55,510 nt of DNA from positions 1 through 55,510 of the forward strand of contig JARFRF010000010.1 of the NCBI GenBank assembly GCA_029287395.1. The letters run 5' to 3'. Of the stretch, positions 17,286 through 27,600 are shown in pieces; within the stretch, counting starts at the first letter, position 1; every line of letters begins with the position of its first letter. A program made the position numbers and the translations under genes. The DNA comes from Methyloceanibacter sp. (GTDB lineage Bacteria; Pseudomonadota; Alphaproteobacteria; Rhizobiales; Methyloligellaceae). The notes below the pieces were generated by a model that was not told where the DNA came from, did not search any database, and saw only the letters and a program-made list of their open reading frames with translations.

Positions 17286-17845
17286 TGCGCGTAGTCGCCG
17301 GACGCTTCAAGGGCAAGTCGCTCGCTGCCCCCAAAGGCCTAAACACCCGTCCAACCACGGATCGTGTCCGCGAAGCTTTGTTCAACGTACTCACTCATGG
17401 CGAACCACAAATCGCCTTCGAGGACGTTCGCGCGCTTGACCTCTTCGCTGGCTCCGGCGCGTTGGGGCTGGAAGCGCTCTCGCGCGGCGCACGCTACTGC
17501 CTTTTCATCGACGAAAATGCTGCCGCACGCGCTACGATCCGCCGCAACGTGGAAGCATTGGGCCTTACAGGCACTACAAAGATTTGGAGACGCGACGCAA
17601 CCCGATTGGGCCCTGTGGGAACGATGAAGCCTTTTGATCTCGTGTTCTGCGACCCACCGTATGGCAGGGAACTTGGCACGCGCGCCTTAAAGGCAGCGAT
17701 CGAGGGTGGCTGGCTTGCCGAAAATGCAATCACGGTTTTGGAAGAACAGGCGGGAAAAGTCCTACATTGGCCTCAACGTCTGATAGAGATCGACCGGCGC
17801 CGCTATAGCGACACAGAAATCGCGATCGCTCGATACGAGCGTTGA
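17285..17845 (+). CDS. rsmD: 16S rRNA (guanine(966)-N2)-methyltransferase
   Basis: SAM-dependent methyltransferase that forms m2G966 in 16S rRNA. The 186-residue product has the RsmD start MRVVAGRFKGKSLAAP and the TRPTTDRVREALFN segment, SAM motif DLFAGSGALGLEALSRGA, and catalytic motif FDLVFCDPPYG. Length matches the family (about 185-200). It overlaps rluB at its start by one base and abuts the next gene at its end, where another TGATG occurs at 17843-17847. All three plus-strand genes from 16443 therefore look like one transcription unit. Confidence 0.95.
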   Translation: MRVVAGRFKGKSLAAPKGLNTRPTTDRVREALFNVLTHGEPQIAFEDVRALDLFAGSGALGLEALSRGARYCLFIDENAAARATIRRNVEALGLTGTTKIWRRDATRLGPVGTMKPFDLVFCDPPYGRELGTRALKAAIEGGWLAENAITVLEEQAGKVLHWPQRLIEIDRRRYSDTEIAIARYER

Positions 17846-17856
17846 TGGAGAAATCG

Positions 17857-18351
17857 ATGCAACTATGGGCACTCACATACTTCGCCTTGGTCCTGGCGGC
17901 TGCTGAGCCTCGAACCGAGACATTCCAGACGGGCGACTGGAAAGGGCGCGCCAATTTCAATAGCGAGGGAGCCTTCACCGATTGCACAGTCCTACTGGCC
18001 GATCCCGAAGGAACGACGATTGGCTTCGTCATGACTCATGGCGGCAACCTGGGGATGATCGTCGCTAACTCGGCACTGAACATGAAGCCCGGCACCAAAA
18101 AGCCGGTCATCATTCATATGGACGGGCTCGACTCATTCGCGGCGATGTCCGACGTCGTCGCAGAGACCGGCGTCCTTGTTCCACTTGAGATCGATGGCGC
18201 GCTAGTCCGCAATATTGAGCAGGACAAAGAGTTTCGCGTCACCGTGCGGGAGAAGGAACTCAACCTTCAGCTTTCGGATACGCGCGAAGCCCTCAAGACC
18301 CTGAAAACATGCGTCGAGACCCACCGTGGGAAGAAGCGCATCGAGCTTTAA
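17857..18351 (+). CDS. Exported protein of unknown function
   Basis: A protein of 164 residues with a short hydrophobic N-terminus (MQLWALTYFALVLAAAEP) that fits a signal peptide, then a mature domain rich in beta-type segments (GDWKGRANFN, TDCTVLLAD, GFVMTHGGNLGMIV). Two Cys (in TDCTV and KTCVET) could form a disulfide. I do not recognise a family. The ATG at 17857 has a GGAG ribosome binding site at proper spacing; an ATG at 17845 overlapping the rsmD stop (TGATG) would add four residues and is the alternative. It follows rsmD directly and converges with mutL 7 bp away, so it is probably the last gene of the rluB-rsmD unit. Confidence 0.6.
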   Translation: MQLWALTYFALVLAAAEPRTETFQTGDWKGRANFNSEGAFTDCTVLLADPEGTTIGFVMTHGGNLGMIVANSALNMKPGTKKPVIIHMDGLDSFAAMSDVVAETGVLVPLEIDGALVRNIEQDKEFRVTVREKELNLQLSDTREALKTLKTCVETHRGKKRIEL

Positions 18352-18358
18352 AGTTCGC

Positions 18359-20200
18359 CTATCGGCGCTGGAACAGCTTTTCGATATCGGTGAGCTTCAG
18401 CTCCACATAGGTGGGACGTCCGTGGTTGCACTGACCTGAGAACGGCGTCTTTTCCATGTCGCGCAATAGAGCGTTCATCTCCTCAGGCGACAAGCGCCTG
18501 CCAGCCCGAACGCTGCCATGACAGGCCATGGTGGATAGAACGTGGTCAAGCCTATCCCGCAACGCCTGTGCGCCGCTTCCGTCCTCCGCGTCCATCAAGA
18601 TCCCTGCGAGATCCGTGAGCAGGGTTCGGGTATCGAATGTGCCAAGCAAGGCAGGCACTTCGCGAACCGCAAGAGCCTGCGGGCCGAAGCTCTCAATGAC
18701 GAGACCGAAGCTTTCTAGCTCGTCCCGTACGCCGAGCAAGCTGTCGACGGCCTCCGGGGCAAGTTCCACAATGTCTGGAATCAACAGCATCTGCCGCGCC
18801 ACGCCGCCATTCTCAAAGCTGCTCTTCAAACGCTCGTAGACCAACCGTTCATGGGCGGCGTGTTGGTCGACAATGACGAGCGCATCGTCCGTCTGGGCGA
18901 TGATAAACGTGTCCTGCACTTGGGCGCGTGCCGCGCCGAGCGGGTACGCGCGGCCTGGCTCGTCGAATGCCGCGCTCCGGCGCATGTCGGCCGAAGGAGA
19001 CGAGACGCCCGCAAGAGGCGCTTGCGCCTGCTCGCTGAAGGCGGTGCCCCGCGAGGATGGATAGGACGGCACTACCGGCTGAACATAGGTCTGAGGCCTA
19101 CTCTGATAGACCCGCAAACCCTCGTTCTCTGACGCTGGACTGCCCATAGCTGGGCGCATGCGCTGCAGGGCTTCCTGGGCCAGACTTCCCGTTGCCCGAT
19201 GCCCTGCCTCTGATAGAGCCTCTCGTATCGCGCCAATCAGCAGGGATCGGATACCGTTGGAATCGCGAAATCTCAGCTCGGTCTTGGCGGGATGCACGTT
19301 GACGTCAACTTCCTCAGGCGGGAGCTCCAAGAAGAGCGCCACCATGGGATATCGTCCACGGGGCACAAGGTCCCCATAGGCCGCGCGAACCGTTCCGGCG
19401 ATCAGACGATCGCGAACAGGACGTCCATTCACCACAAGATAGATACTTAGCCCATTCGGCCGGTGGAGAGTGGGCAGCCCCGCGTATCCCTCAACTGCGA
19501 CATTGCCACGCGCCGCGGAAACAGGAAGCGCGTCATCCACAAACTCGGTACCGAGAATGCGCCCGAGACGCGACAAGGTATGATCGAGGAGCCCAGGCGG
19601 ACATGCCTCCATACGCAAAGTAGTGCGCGCGCCATTCGACAGCGAGAAGGCGACCTCAGGATGGGCAAGAGCCAGACGCTTCACAGCATCGGCAATGGCT
19701 GCGGTTTCGGCGCGTTCGGACTTCATGAATTTGAGCCGCGCGGGCGTGGCGTAGAAGAGGTCGCGCACTTCTACATCTGTGCCGGCGGCTCGGGCGGCAG
19801 GCTTGAGCGGCGCACTTCTGCCGCCGTCCACTTCGATTGTGTAAGCCTCGCCCTCTCCTTGCTCGCGGCTGGTGATGCGAAGCCTCGCGACAGCGCCGAT
19901 AGACGGCAAGGCCTCTCCCCGGAAGCCCAGCGTCAGAATATGGGATAGATCGTCGTCTTTGAGCTTCGACGTCGCGTGCCGCTCGATGGCAAGCGCCAAG
20001 TCGCCCTGGCCCATGCCGCTGCCATCGTCGGCGACCCGGATAAGCTGGAGGCCCCCACCGTTCACCGTTACATCGATGCTGGACGCACCAGCATCGATCG
20101 CGTTCTCCACCAATTCCTTGACGACGCTCGCGGGCCGCTCGACCACCTCGCCCGCAGCAATGCGATTAATGAGGTTCGGCGGCAGCTGACGAATGGCCAT
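18359..20200 (-). CDS. mutL: DNA mismatch repair endonuclease MutL
   Basis: GHKL ATPase of mismatch repair that links MutS to strand removal. The 613-residue protein begins MAIRQLPPNLINRIAAGEVV and has the ATPase motifs ELVENAIDAGAS, DDGSGM and TLGFRGEALPSIG. The C-terminal domain has DQHAAHERLVYE, which fits the DQHA(X)2E(X)4E metal-binding motif, plus ACHGSVRAGRRLS and CNHGRP. It is therefore predicted to be a nicking endonuclease, as in bacteria lacking MutH. The ATG at 20200 is chosen over an upstream start at 20263 because the added 21 residues do not fit. It is the last gene of the minus-strand run from maoC, 105 bp after the inactive M16 protein. Confidence 0.95.
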   Translation of the reverse strand: MAIRQLPPNLINRIAAGEVVERPASVVKELVENAIDAGASSIDVTVNGGGLQLIRVADDGSGMGQGDLALAIERHATSKLKDDDLSHILTLGFRGEALPSIGAVARLRITSREQGEGEAYTIEVDGGRSAPLKPAARAAGTDVEVRDLFYATPARLKFMKSERAETAAIADAVKRLALAHPEVAFSLSNGARTTLRMEACPPGLLDHTLSRLGRILGTEFVDDALPVSAARGNVAVEGYAGLPTLHRPNGLSIYLVVNGRPVRDRLIAGTVRAAYGDLVPRGRYPMVALFLELPPEEVDVNVHPAKTELRFRDSNGIRSLLIGAIREALSEAGHRATGSLAQEALQRMRPAMGSPASENEGLRVYQSRPQTYVQPVVPSYPSSRGTAFSEQAQAPLAGVSSPSADMRRSAAFDEPGRAYPLGAARAQVQDTFIIAQTDDALVIVDQHAAHERLVYERLKSSFENGGVARQMLLIPDIVELAPEAVDSLLGVRDELESFGLVIESFGPQALAVREVPALLGTFDTRTLLTDLAGILMDAEDGSGAQALRDRLDHVLSTMACHGSVRAGRRLSPEEMNALLRDMEKTPFSGQCNHGRPTYVELKLTDIEKLFQRR

Positions 20201-20305
20201 GTGTTGACCCAGATGTCTCGACCCAAAGGCCCGGCCTCGATCCGCCCGGGGGGAAAGCTCCACCGGGCGCGAGCCGTAGCTTAGCCGATTCGTGTGCTGG
20301 GGAGC

Positions 20306-21736
20306 CTAGCCCGGCGCGCCCTCTGGCACGGGTTCTTCAACAGGCTGACCGACGATTGTTGTGATCAGCTGGTCCGGTGCGAGAAGCCGAGCAGCAACGC
20401 GCTTGATATCCTCTAGGGTCACGGCCTCGATTAGCCCGTTGCGCTTCGCAACATAGTCGATGCCGAGATTCTCGATCTGGATCCATAGGAGCTGGTTGGC
20501 GATGCTGCTAGACGATTCAAACCGCAATGCATAGGCCCCGGTCAGATAGGACTGCGCATCGTTTAACTGGGCCTCTGTGAGGCCGTTCTCAGCCACATCC
20601 TCCAGCTCAGCCCGGATTACATCCAAGGACTGCCCCACCGCTTCGTTCTTCGTCGCGACGTTGCCAACGAACACCGACCCGTGGCGGTACGGGAAAAGGT
20701 GAGAGTTCACCGAATAGGCGAGACCCCGTTTTTCCCGGACTTCTTCCATGAGACGTGACGAAAAACCACCGCCGCCGATGATGTAGTTCAGGATGTATGC
20801 CGCGATAAAGTCGTCGTCGTGCCGTGGTATACCGCGAAAACCGAACTGCGCAACGGACTGCGGAACCTCCATTTGGATGACCTCGCGCGTGGGGCCGAGA
20901 GGCGGCTGGGCATCTTCTATGTCGCGCAAATCAGACTGCTGAGGGAGACCGCCAAACAGCGCGTCTAGCGCTTCGCCGAGCTCCTCTGGCGTGATGTCTC
21001 CAACGGCCGACACAATAAGTTTATCCCGCGCAAAGACACGGCGAACATAGTCGCGCAAGTCGTCCGTGGACATTGCACCAACCGAAGAGCGTGTGCCCTT
21101 AACGGGGCGGCCATATGGATGGTCGCGGAACGCAATACGGTCCCAGGCCAAGGAGGCAACCGTGGATGGATCATTTTCGTCGTATTTCAGGCCGGCCAAG
21201 ATCTGCGCTCTTACGCGCGCCATTGCGCCTTCGTCGAAGCGCGGCTCTGTCATCGCGAGACGAGCAAGTTCAAACACCTCGTCCTTGTTCTCGGTGAGGG
21301 TCTGAAGAGAGCCGAGCATCACGTCGCGACTGGCATCGAAGTCCAGGCGCATGGCAAGCGACTGCGCACGCTCCTGGAATGCGGTGGCGTCGAGATCACC
21401 TGCGCCCTCGTCGAGCATGGAGGTCACAAAGTACGCTTGTCCCTCCTTGTCCGGAGCATCCTGAGCCGCGCCGCCGATAAACGCGAAACGGATCGCGATC
21501 AATGGATTCGCATGACTTTCCACGAGCCAGGCCTTGATGCCGCCCGGACTCGTGACTTCTTGGATGTTCATCATCTTTCCTTGAGAGGTCTCTTCGGCCG
21601 CCGGCACGGTCGGGTCTTGCAACGCCTTTTGTGCCATGGCCGAGGGTGAAAGCGCACCTTGAGCCGCTAGAGCTAAGGTCAAGCACACCCCCAAAAGCGA
21701 TTTGCGGATCGTTATCGGCACCTTACGACTTATCAT
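20306..21736 (-). CDS. M16 (pitrilysin) family protein, predicted non-catalytic partner
   Basis: An exported M16-fold protein of 476 residues with a signal peptide (cleavage near SAMA-Q, about residue 36). The fold is visible through the GGIKAWLVESHANPLIAI start and the RHDDDF..NYIIGGGGFSSRL and EVREKRGLAYSV stretches of the C-terminal half. The inverted zinc motif HxxEH is missing: the corresponding place reads GQAYFVTSMLDEGAG. It should therefore be the non-catalytic subunit of a heterodimer with the upstream active M16 gene, whose stop it overlaps by 14 bp. The ATG at 21736 gives a proper signal peptide; a TTG at 21766 is possible but less likely. Substrates in the periplasm are unknown. 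Confidence 0.88.
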   Translation of the reverse strand: MISRKVPITIRKSLLGVCLTLALAAQGALSPSAMAQKALQDPTVPAAEETSQGKMMNIQEVTSPGGIKAWLVESHANPLIAIRFAFIGGAAQDAPDKEGQAYFVTSMLDEGAGDLDATAFQERAQSLAMRLDFDASRDVMLGSLQTLTENKDEVFELARLAMTEPRFDEGAMARVRAQILAGLKYDENDPSTVASLAWDRIAFRDHPYGRPVKGTRSSVGAMSTDDLRDYVRRVFARDKLIVSAVGDITPEELGEALDALFGGLPQQSDLRDIEDAQPPLGPTREVIQMEVPQSVAQFGFRGIPRHDDDFIAAYILNYIIGGGGFSSRLMEEVREKRGLAYSVNSHLFPYRHGSVFVGNVATKNEAVGQSLDVIRAELEDVAENGLTEAQLNDAQSYLTGAYALRFESSSSIANQLLWIQIENLGIDYVAKRNGLIEAVTLEDIKRVAARLLAPDQLITTIVGQPVEEPVPEGAPG

Positions 21737-23180
21737 TACTGGCTGCAGGTAGGGGTTTTTCTTCAATGCGGCTGCTTTGCTCTTGCGACGGCTTCAGAAT
21801 ACCGGTCACTGAGTTCTCATCTACAAGATACTCCCGCGCGACCTTGAGACAATCGTCGACCGTCACAGCCTTGATGCGGTTCGGCCAGTCCTCGATGTCC
21901 TCGATGGAGAGCCCCGTGCTCAAGCGCCAGCCATACTGTCTCGCCATGCGCGAAATTGAGTCCGATGAATAAACGTACTCGGCCAATAGTCCGGCGCGCG
22001 CCCGGTCCAACTCCTCTTGGGTCACACCATTTTTCCGTATGTCTTCGATGACCTGTTCGATTGCAGCTTCCATCTGCTCAGGCGTGTCGTCCTCTCCAGC
22101 AATCGCGTAAAAGCCAATGCGCCCGGAATCTAATCCAGTGTCCGAGTACCAACCACCGGCGGAAGCAGCAGCTTTCTCTTTAACGACCAAGCTCTGGTAG
22201 ACACGGCTCGTGCTTCCATGAGTCATGATCCGAGCGAGTAGGTCGAGCGCCTCGGCTTCGCCGGGCTTCGCCGAAGCATATCCTGGAGCGATATAGTAAC
22301 GCTGCAACGTGGTGCGTCCCGCCCGTGGGTCCTCAAGCGTAACCGTTACCGACGACTCATGGTCGGGCTCAGTGGGGCGCTCGCGCACGATCGACTTGTC
22401 GCCGCGCGGTATTTTTCCAAAGGTCTCTTTGGCGAGAGCAAAAACCTCATCCGGCTCCACATCACCAGCAACCACCAAAATGGCATTATGCGGTGCATAA
22501 AACCGGTCGTAGAAGGCGAGCGCGTCCTCTCGATCGAGTTGCCGAATTTCGTGCTCCCAGCCGATGACCGGAATGCCGTAGGGATGGTTCCGGTACAGGG
22601 CAGCCATCATCTGCTCCTGGAGTAGACTGCTCGGATCGTTGTCGACCCGCGAGCGGCGCTCCTCGAGAATCACGTCGCGTTCGGTGTTCACATCGTTCTG
22701 ACTCAGACGCAGATTGGCCATGCGATCCGCCTCCATCTCCATCACCGAGGCGAGCCGATCGCTGGCTACGCGTTGGTGATAGGCGGTCACGTCTTGGCTC
22801 GTGAACGCATTATCGTCCCCCCCTTTGCGGGCCACGATCTTTGAGAATTCACCCGCAGGGATCTTTTCGGTCCCTTTGAACATGAGATGTTCGAGGAAGT
22901 GCGCGATGCCGGAGACACCAGGCGGCTCGTCGGCTGCGCCGACTTTGTACCAGACCATTTGCGTGACGACGGGGGCGCGGTGGTCCGGAATGACAACGAC
23001 GTCTAGCCCATTTTCGAGTGTGTATTCGAAGGCCTTCTTGGCAGCCGTGTGAGATGAAGGAGCCGGCGGAGAAGTCTTTTCCGCCTGAGCAGCAACGGTG
23101 GCAACTGGCATTGATAGGCTCACCAGGGTTACGACCAGACCGGCCCTCAAGCGGGACGCGTCGATCCATTGTTCAAACAT
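21723..23180 (-). CDS. M16 (pitrilysin) family zinc metallopeptidase
   Basis: Active member of the M16 pair, 485 residues, with an N-terminal signal sequence (VATVAAQA end, about residue 32) for export to the periplasm. The inverted zinc motif HFLEH occupies residues 94-98, followed by ERDVILEERRSR carrying the downstream metal-binding Glu. The C-terminal half has the usual TLEDPRAGRTTLQRYYIAPG and LARIMTHGSTSRVYQSLV repeats of the fold. The ribosome binding site AAAGGTG lies 8 bp before the ATG at 23180. It follows the DUF3035-like lipoprotein after a 225-bp gap and is coupled to its inactive partner. Probably a broad peptide-degrading periplasmic protease. Confidence 0.92.
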   Translation of the reverse strand: MFEQWIDASRLRAGLVVTLVSLSMPVATVAAQAEKTSPPAPSSHTAAKKAFEYTLENGLDVVVIPDHRAPVVTQMVWYKVGAADEPPGVSGIAHFLEHLMFKGTEKIPAGEFSKIVARKGGDDNAFTSQDVTAYHQRVASDRLASVMEMEADRMANLRLSQNDVNTERDVILEERRSRVDNDPSSLLQEQMMAALYRNHPYGIPVIGWEHEIRQLDREDALAFYDRFYAPHNAILVVAGDVEPDEVFALAKETFGKIPRGDKSIVRERPTEPDHESSVTVTLEDPRAGRTTLQRYYIAPGYASAKPGEAEALDLLARIMTHGSTSRVYQSLVVKEKAAASAGGWYSDTGLDSGRIGFYAIAGEDDTPEQMEAAIEQVIEDIRKNGVTQEELDRARAGLLAEYVYSSDSISRMARQYGWRLSTGLSIEDIEDWPNRIKAVTVDDCLKVAREYLVDENSVTGILKPSQEQSSRIEEKPLPAASNDKS

Positions 23181-23405
23181 TTATCGCACCTTTGAAGGAA
23201 GGCTTGATCAGATGACGCATAAGTGCCATCGCGCTCGCGACGCCGTCTGAGCATCACCCTACTATGTCGGTCTTATGACGTGTCGATTCAACCAAGTCTA
23301 ATCGCCAATTCGCAGCGGCTAAACTTACAGATTTGCAAGGTTTCTTAGGCCCGAGCGGACTTTGTGGGCCGAACCGATCGATAGGCGCGAAGAATAAGGT
23401 GCGGG

Positions 23406-24017
23406 CTAGTAGAGCGCCCGATTGTTGTTGGACTCCGTCTTGTAGCTGTTCGGCACCGCGGGCTGGAACGCTTCTGTATTCTGATTTGGAAGCGGCGCCT
23501 GTGATTGATGCGGCGTGATGCCCCGCTGTGTCGTCACGACGGACGTACCCGGTATGGCATCCGACGCATCGGGTTCCGGCACGTCGGGGACGGGTTCCTC
23601 TACCGTCTTCTTCTTTCCGCCACTGAAAAGCTTGTCGAGCAACGTTTCCTTGCCTGCGTACGCGTTCAGCGGATCAGCCTTTGCTTCCACCTCGGCAGCT
23701 GCGGCCTTTTGCTGTTCGACCTCACGCACTCGAACCTTTTCCGGGTCGTCCGGCCAATCCTGCCGGCTCGCTGCCACGGACCGGCTTTCCGTCGGAGCGG
23801 GAAGCCTTTGCGTATTCGGGGGGACCATCAATGGCGCCCGCGTGTTCATGGTGGGGTCGGGCTTCTGGCCACCGACTGTGCCGGAAAGCCCCGCATAGTC
23901 GAAGACCTTGCCTTCGAGCTCGACGCCGCCACAACCGCCAAGAAGCACCGCGCACGCAACAGCTGCCGCGATGTTTCCAAGCCCGCGTCTGGCGTTTGTG
24001 GCTATGATGTGCCCCAC
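23406..24017 (-). CDS. Lipoprotein, DUF3035-like (possible BamF-type)
   Basis: A 203-residue predicted lipoprotein: basic N-terminus, hydrophobic stretch and a lipobox LLGG-C at Cys29. The mature part holds the short RAPLMVPPN motif, a central Glu/Ala/Lys-rich helix (about 95-115) and a Pro/Gln-rich tail. DUF3035 proteins carry similar APLxVPP motifs and lie between lspA and the M16 proteases in many alphaproteobacteria, where some are part of the BAM outer-membrane assembly complex. This identity is inferred from position plus motif and is not certain. The start is a GTG at 24017 with a strong GAGGGGAG ribosome binding site; no ATG fits better. It follows lspA by 35 bp. Confidence 0.65.
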   Translation of the reverse strand: MGHIIATNARRGLGNIAAAVACAVLLGGCGGVELEGKVFDYAGLSGTVGGQKPDPTMNTRAPLMVPPNTQRLPAPTESRSVAASRQDWPDDPEKVRVREVEQQKAAAAEVEAKADPLNAYAGKETLLDKLFSGGKKKTVEEPVPDVPEPDASDAIPGTSVVTTQRGITPHQSQAPLPNQNTEAFQPAVPNSYKTESNNNRALY

Positions 24018-24052
24018 AAGCTCCCCTCGAATCCGGCAAAACCCGGATTTGC

Positions 24053-24601
24053 TTACATTTTAGAGGGGTTTCCGGCCTTTTTGTGACCCCCGAACAGCGA
24101 TTCATACAGGAGTCCGATCACCCCGACAACGATGGCAACGTCCGCAACGTTAAATACGTAGTCGAACATGTATTTGATTGGCCAAATGTCGATCCAGCGG
24201 ATGTCGATATAGAAAAAGTCCGCAACCCTTCCGTACGAAGCCCGGTCAATTGCATTCCCGATAGCACCGCCAAGGATAAGGCCGAGAGACAGCGCTGTCA
24301 GGGTCGATGTCCCACGCGCCAGCCAGATGACAAGCGCCACTGAGACAACCAAAGAAAATAACAGAAGTCCGATACGACCCATGGTCGTATCTTGGGGCAT
24401 CAGCCCAAGGCTCACGCCGGGGTTCCACACCATGTGAAGCTGAAAATAGGGGAACGGTTCGACGGGACCATTTTTGGTGCGCCCCGCAATGTCATACACA
24501 TGCAACAGCCAGAGTTTGGAACCCTGGTCTGCCAAAATGACCAAGGCAGCGACCACAAATCCGAACGGCGAGTAAGTCCCCCACAGCCAGTGACGAACCA
24601 T
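24053..24601 (-). CDS. lspA: Lipoprotein signal peptidase (signal peptidase II)
   Basis: Aspartic protease of the inner membrane that removes signal peptides from prolipoproteins such as CyoA and the DUF3035-like protein in this window. The 182-residue product has four hydrophobic segments, the N-terminal LVILADQGSKLW, the GAIGNAIDRAS motif and FNVADVAIVVG; the two Asp residues of these last motifs are the catalytic pair. The ATG at 24601 lies 4 bp after the ileS stop, so ileS and lspA are one unit, as in many proteobacteria. The open frame extends to 24724 inside ileS, but that part is not LspA-like. Confidence 0.94.
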   Translation of the reverse strand: MVRHWLWGTYSPFGFVVAALVILADQGSKLWLLHVYDIAGRTKNGPVEPFPYFQLHMVWNPGVSLGLMPQDTTMGRIGLLLFSLVVSVALVIWLARGTSTLTALSLGLILGGAIGNAIDRASYGRVADFFYIDIRWIDIWPIKYMFDYVFNVADVAIVVGVIGLLYESLFGGHKKAGNPSKM

Positions 24602-24605
24602 GGCG

Positions 24606-27600
24606 CTAACCCGCCTTCCGAAGGACTTGGTCGAACTGACGCACGGCTTCTGCATCCCTCGGCGACAGTGTCGGGAATTCTGGATCCGTCCCCACTTCAG
24701 GAAGGATCTTCCAGGAACGTGCACATTTCGTGCCTTCAGCGCGCGTAAAAACCACGGCTACGCCCGGCACGTCCTCAAGGCGGAAAGCATCTGCAGGCCC
24801 CTCGCCCGCTATCAGACTTGCCGCACTCGTGATTGCAATCTCTGCCAGATCGAGCTCGTCGACTGCGCTCATTAGCTCGTCGTCCGAAACATGGATTTTT
24901 GGTGCGGCCTCCAAGCTTGATCCGATACGGCCTTCTCGTCTCTCGACCTCCAGCGCGCCGGTGACAACGCGCCGGACTTGACGAACCTTGTTCCACTTTG
25001 CGCCAAGCGCCTGGTTGTCCCAGTCGTCCGGCACATTGGGAAAGTCACGCAGATGCACAGACCCCGAGTCGTTTGGAAAACGCGTCATCCATGCCTCGTC
25101 CATCGTAAAGCACAGCATGGGCGCAAACCAAGCAGTCAGCGCGGAGAAGAGCCGATCGAGGACGGTCAGCGATGCACGCCGTTGCAGGCTGTTGATCGGA
25201 TCACAGTAGAGCGCGTCTTTACGTATATCGAAGTAGAACGCCGAGAGATCGTTGACGCAGAAATTCAAAAGCGCGTGGAAGACCCTCTTGAAATCGTACG
25301 CGATGTAGCCCTCACGCACCAAGACGTCGAGTTCGGCGATGCGAGAGAGCAAGTAGCGTTCAAGCTCCGGCATCTCCTTATACGCAACCGTGGAGTCCTC
25401 GCGATAGTGGGCCAGATTGCCCAAAAGGAATCGCAAAGTGTTCCGTATACGGCGGTATGAGTCGACATTCGCTTTGATGATGTCGGGCCCGATACGCAAG
25501 TCGTCGGCGTAGTCGGAACTCATGGCCCACAGCCGAAGGATTTCCGCACCGGACTGGCGAATCACGTCTTGGGGCGAAACCACGTTCCCAAGCGACTTGG
25601 ACATCTTCCGCCCGTCTTCATCGTTGACGAAACCATGGGTAAGAACCTCGTCAAATGGCGCCCGACCGCGCGTGCCGCACGCTTCCAGCAGCGACGACTG
25701 GAACCAACCGCGATGCTGGTCGGACCCTTCAAGATAGAGCGAGGCGGGCCATTTCAGATCCGGGCGCTGCTCGAGCACGAACGCGTGGGTCGATCCAGAG
25801 TCGAACCAAACGTCCAAAATATCTCCGACTTTGTCCCAGGCTTCTGGGTCATCAACGAGTCCTTCTAGGAAGCGCTCCTTCGCACCCTCGACGAACCACG
25901 CGTCGGCACCCTCGGACTCGAAAGCGGTCGCGATCCGATCGATAAGCTCGCCCGATGCATTGAAGTCTCGGCGTGGGATTACCTCGCCGGTCTCCTTGTG
26001 CACGAAGACGGTAATGGGCACGCCCCACGCGCGCTGGCGCGAGACCACCCAGTCGGGCCGCGTTTCCACCATACCCTTGATCCGCTTCTCACCCTGCGGC
26101 GGGACGAAACGCGTCTTCTCAATGGCGTCCATCGCGCGCGACCGCAACGTGCCACCCAAGTCAAATCCCTCGTCCACGGCAATGAACCATTGGGGCGTCG
26201 CACGGTAGATGATGGGCTTTTTGGACCGCCAGGAATGCGGGTAGTCGTGGCGATAGCGGGCGCGAGCCACCAACGCTTTGGCCTCTACAAGCGCACGGAT
26301 GACCGTCTCATTGGCGTCGCCGAATTTGCCCTTGTCGTTGACGACGCGCTTACCCTCGAAGCGAGGTGCATCGCTCGTGAAGAAACCGGCCTCGTCGACA
26401 GTAAACGGAATTGTTTTATCGATGCCGCGATCTCGGAGAAGCCCTTCGCTTTCGACCCAAATATTGTAGTCGTCCGCGCCATGGCCCGGCGCTGTGTGCA
26501 CAAAGCCGGTGCCGGCATCCTCCGTGACATGATCGCCTGCGAGCAGAGGTACTTTGAACAGGTAGGTGTCTTCATCTCGCAACGGGTGCGCGCACTCGAC
26601 CTCAATCAAGACATCCGGCGTGACATCTTGCAGCCTCGTCCATTCCTCGATGCGCGCGGCGCCCTTGATCGTTTCTGCCAACGCGTCGGCCAGGATCAGC
26701 TTCTCACCGACCTTGGCCCAATTGTCCTCGGGCGCTTCAGTAACCTCATAGAGGCCGTGAGCGATGGACGGCGAAAAGGAAATGGCGCGGTTGCCCGGAA
26801 TCGTCCACGGCGTCGTGGTCCAGATCACGACCGACGCCTCACCCAAGGGACCAGCAATCGAACTGCCTTTGGGCCCAGACATGACCGGGAACTTCACGTA
26901 GATCGCCGGGCTCTCGATCTCCTGATACTCGACCTCGGCCTCCGCGAGGGCCGTCCGCTCCACCACGGACCACATCACAGGTTTCGAGCCGCGATACAGT
27001 AGCCCATTCATGGCGAACTTCATCAGCTCGCGCGCAATGGTGGACTCCGCCCCATAGTTCATTGTGGTGTACGGATCGTCCCAATCGCCTTCGATGCCGA
27101 GACGTTTGAACTCATCTCGCTGAACGTCCAGCCAGTGCGCTGCGTATGCGCGGCACTCGCGGCGAAACGCGACAATGGCTTCGGAGTCGCTGAAGTCTGG
27201 TTTGGCCTTGCCCTTTGAACGGTACTTCTCTTCTTCGACCTTCCACTCGATAGGAAGGCCGTGACAGTCCCAGCCGGGCACGTAGTTGGCATCCTTGCCC
27301 ATCATGGACTGGGACCGACAGATCACGTCTTTCAGAATCTTGTTGAGCGCGTGGCCGATGTGAAGATGGCCGTTCGCGTAAGGCGGTCCATCATGCAGGA
27401 CAAACATCTCCTGACCCCGGCCTTTCTCGCGCAGCCGCTCATAGAGTCCCATCTCGGCCCAACGTTGCAGCAACTCTGGCTCACGCTTAGGCAATCCCGC
27501 CTTCATCGGAAAATCAGTCTTGGGAAGAAATAGCGTTTCGCTCCAATCCCGATCCGTCTGCGGCGAACCCGACGCATGGGGCGCGGGGCTGGCGGCGCTC

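Noticed and set aside
23338-23372. GGCCC...GGGCC stem downstream of the lipoprotein gene
   Set aside because: Short arms, 13-base loop and no T-run on the minus strand; not enough for a terminator.
25998-27002. A 334-codon open frame on the plus strand inside ileS
   Set aside because: It is the antisense of a certain gene in GC-rich DNA; the translation is Arg/His-rich with no domain, and there is no ribosome binding site.
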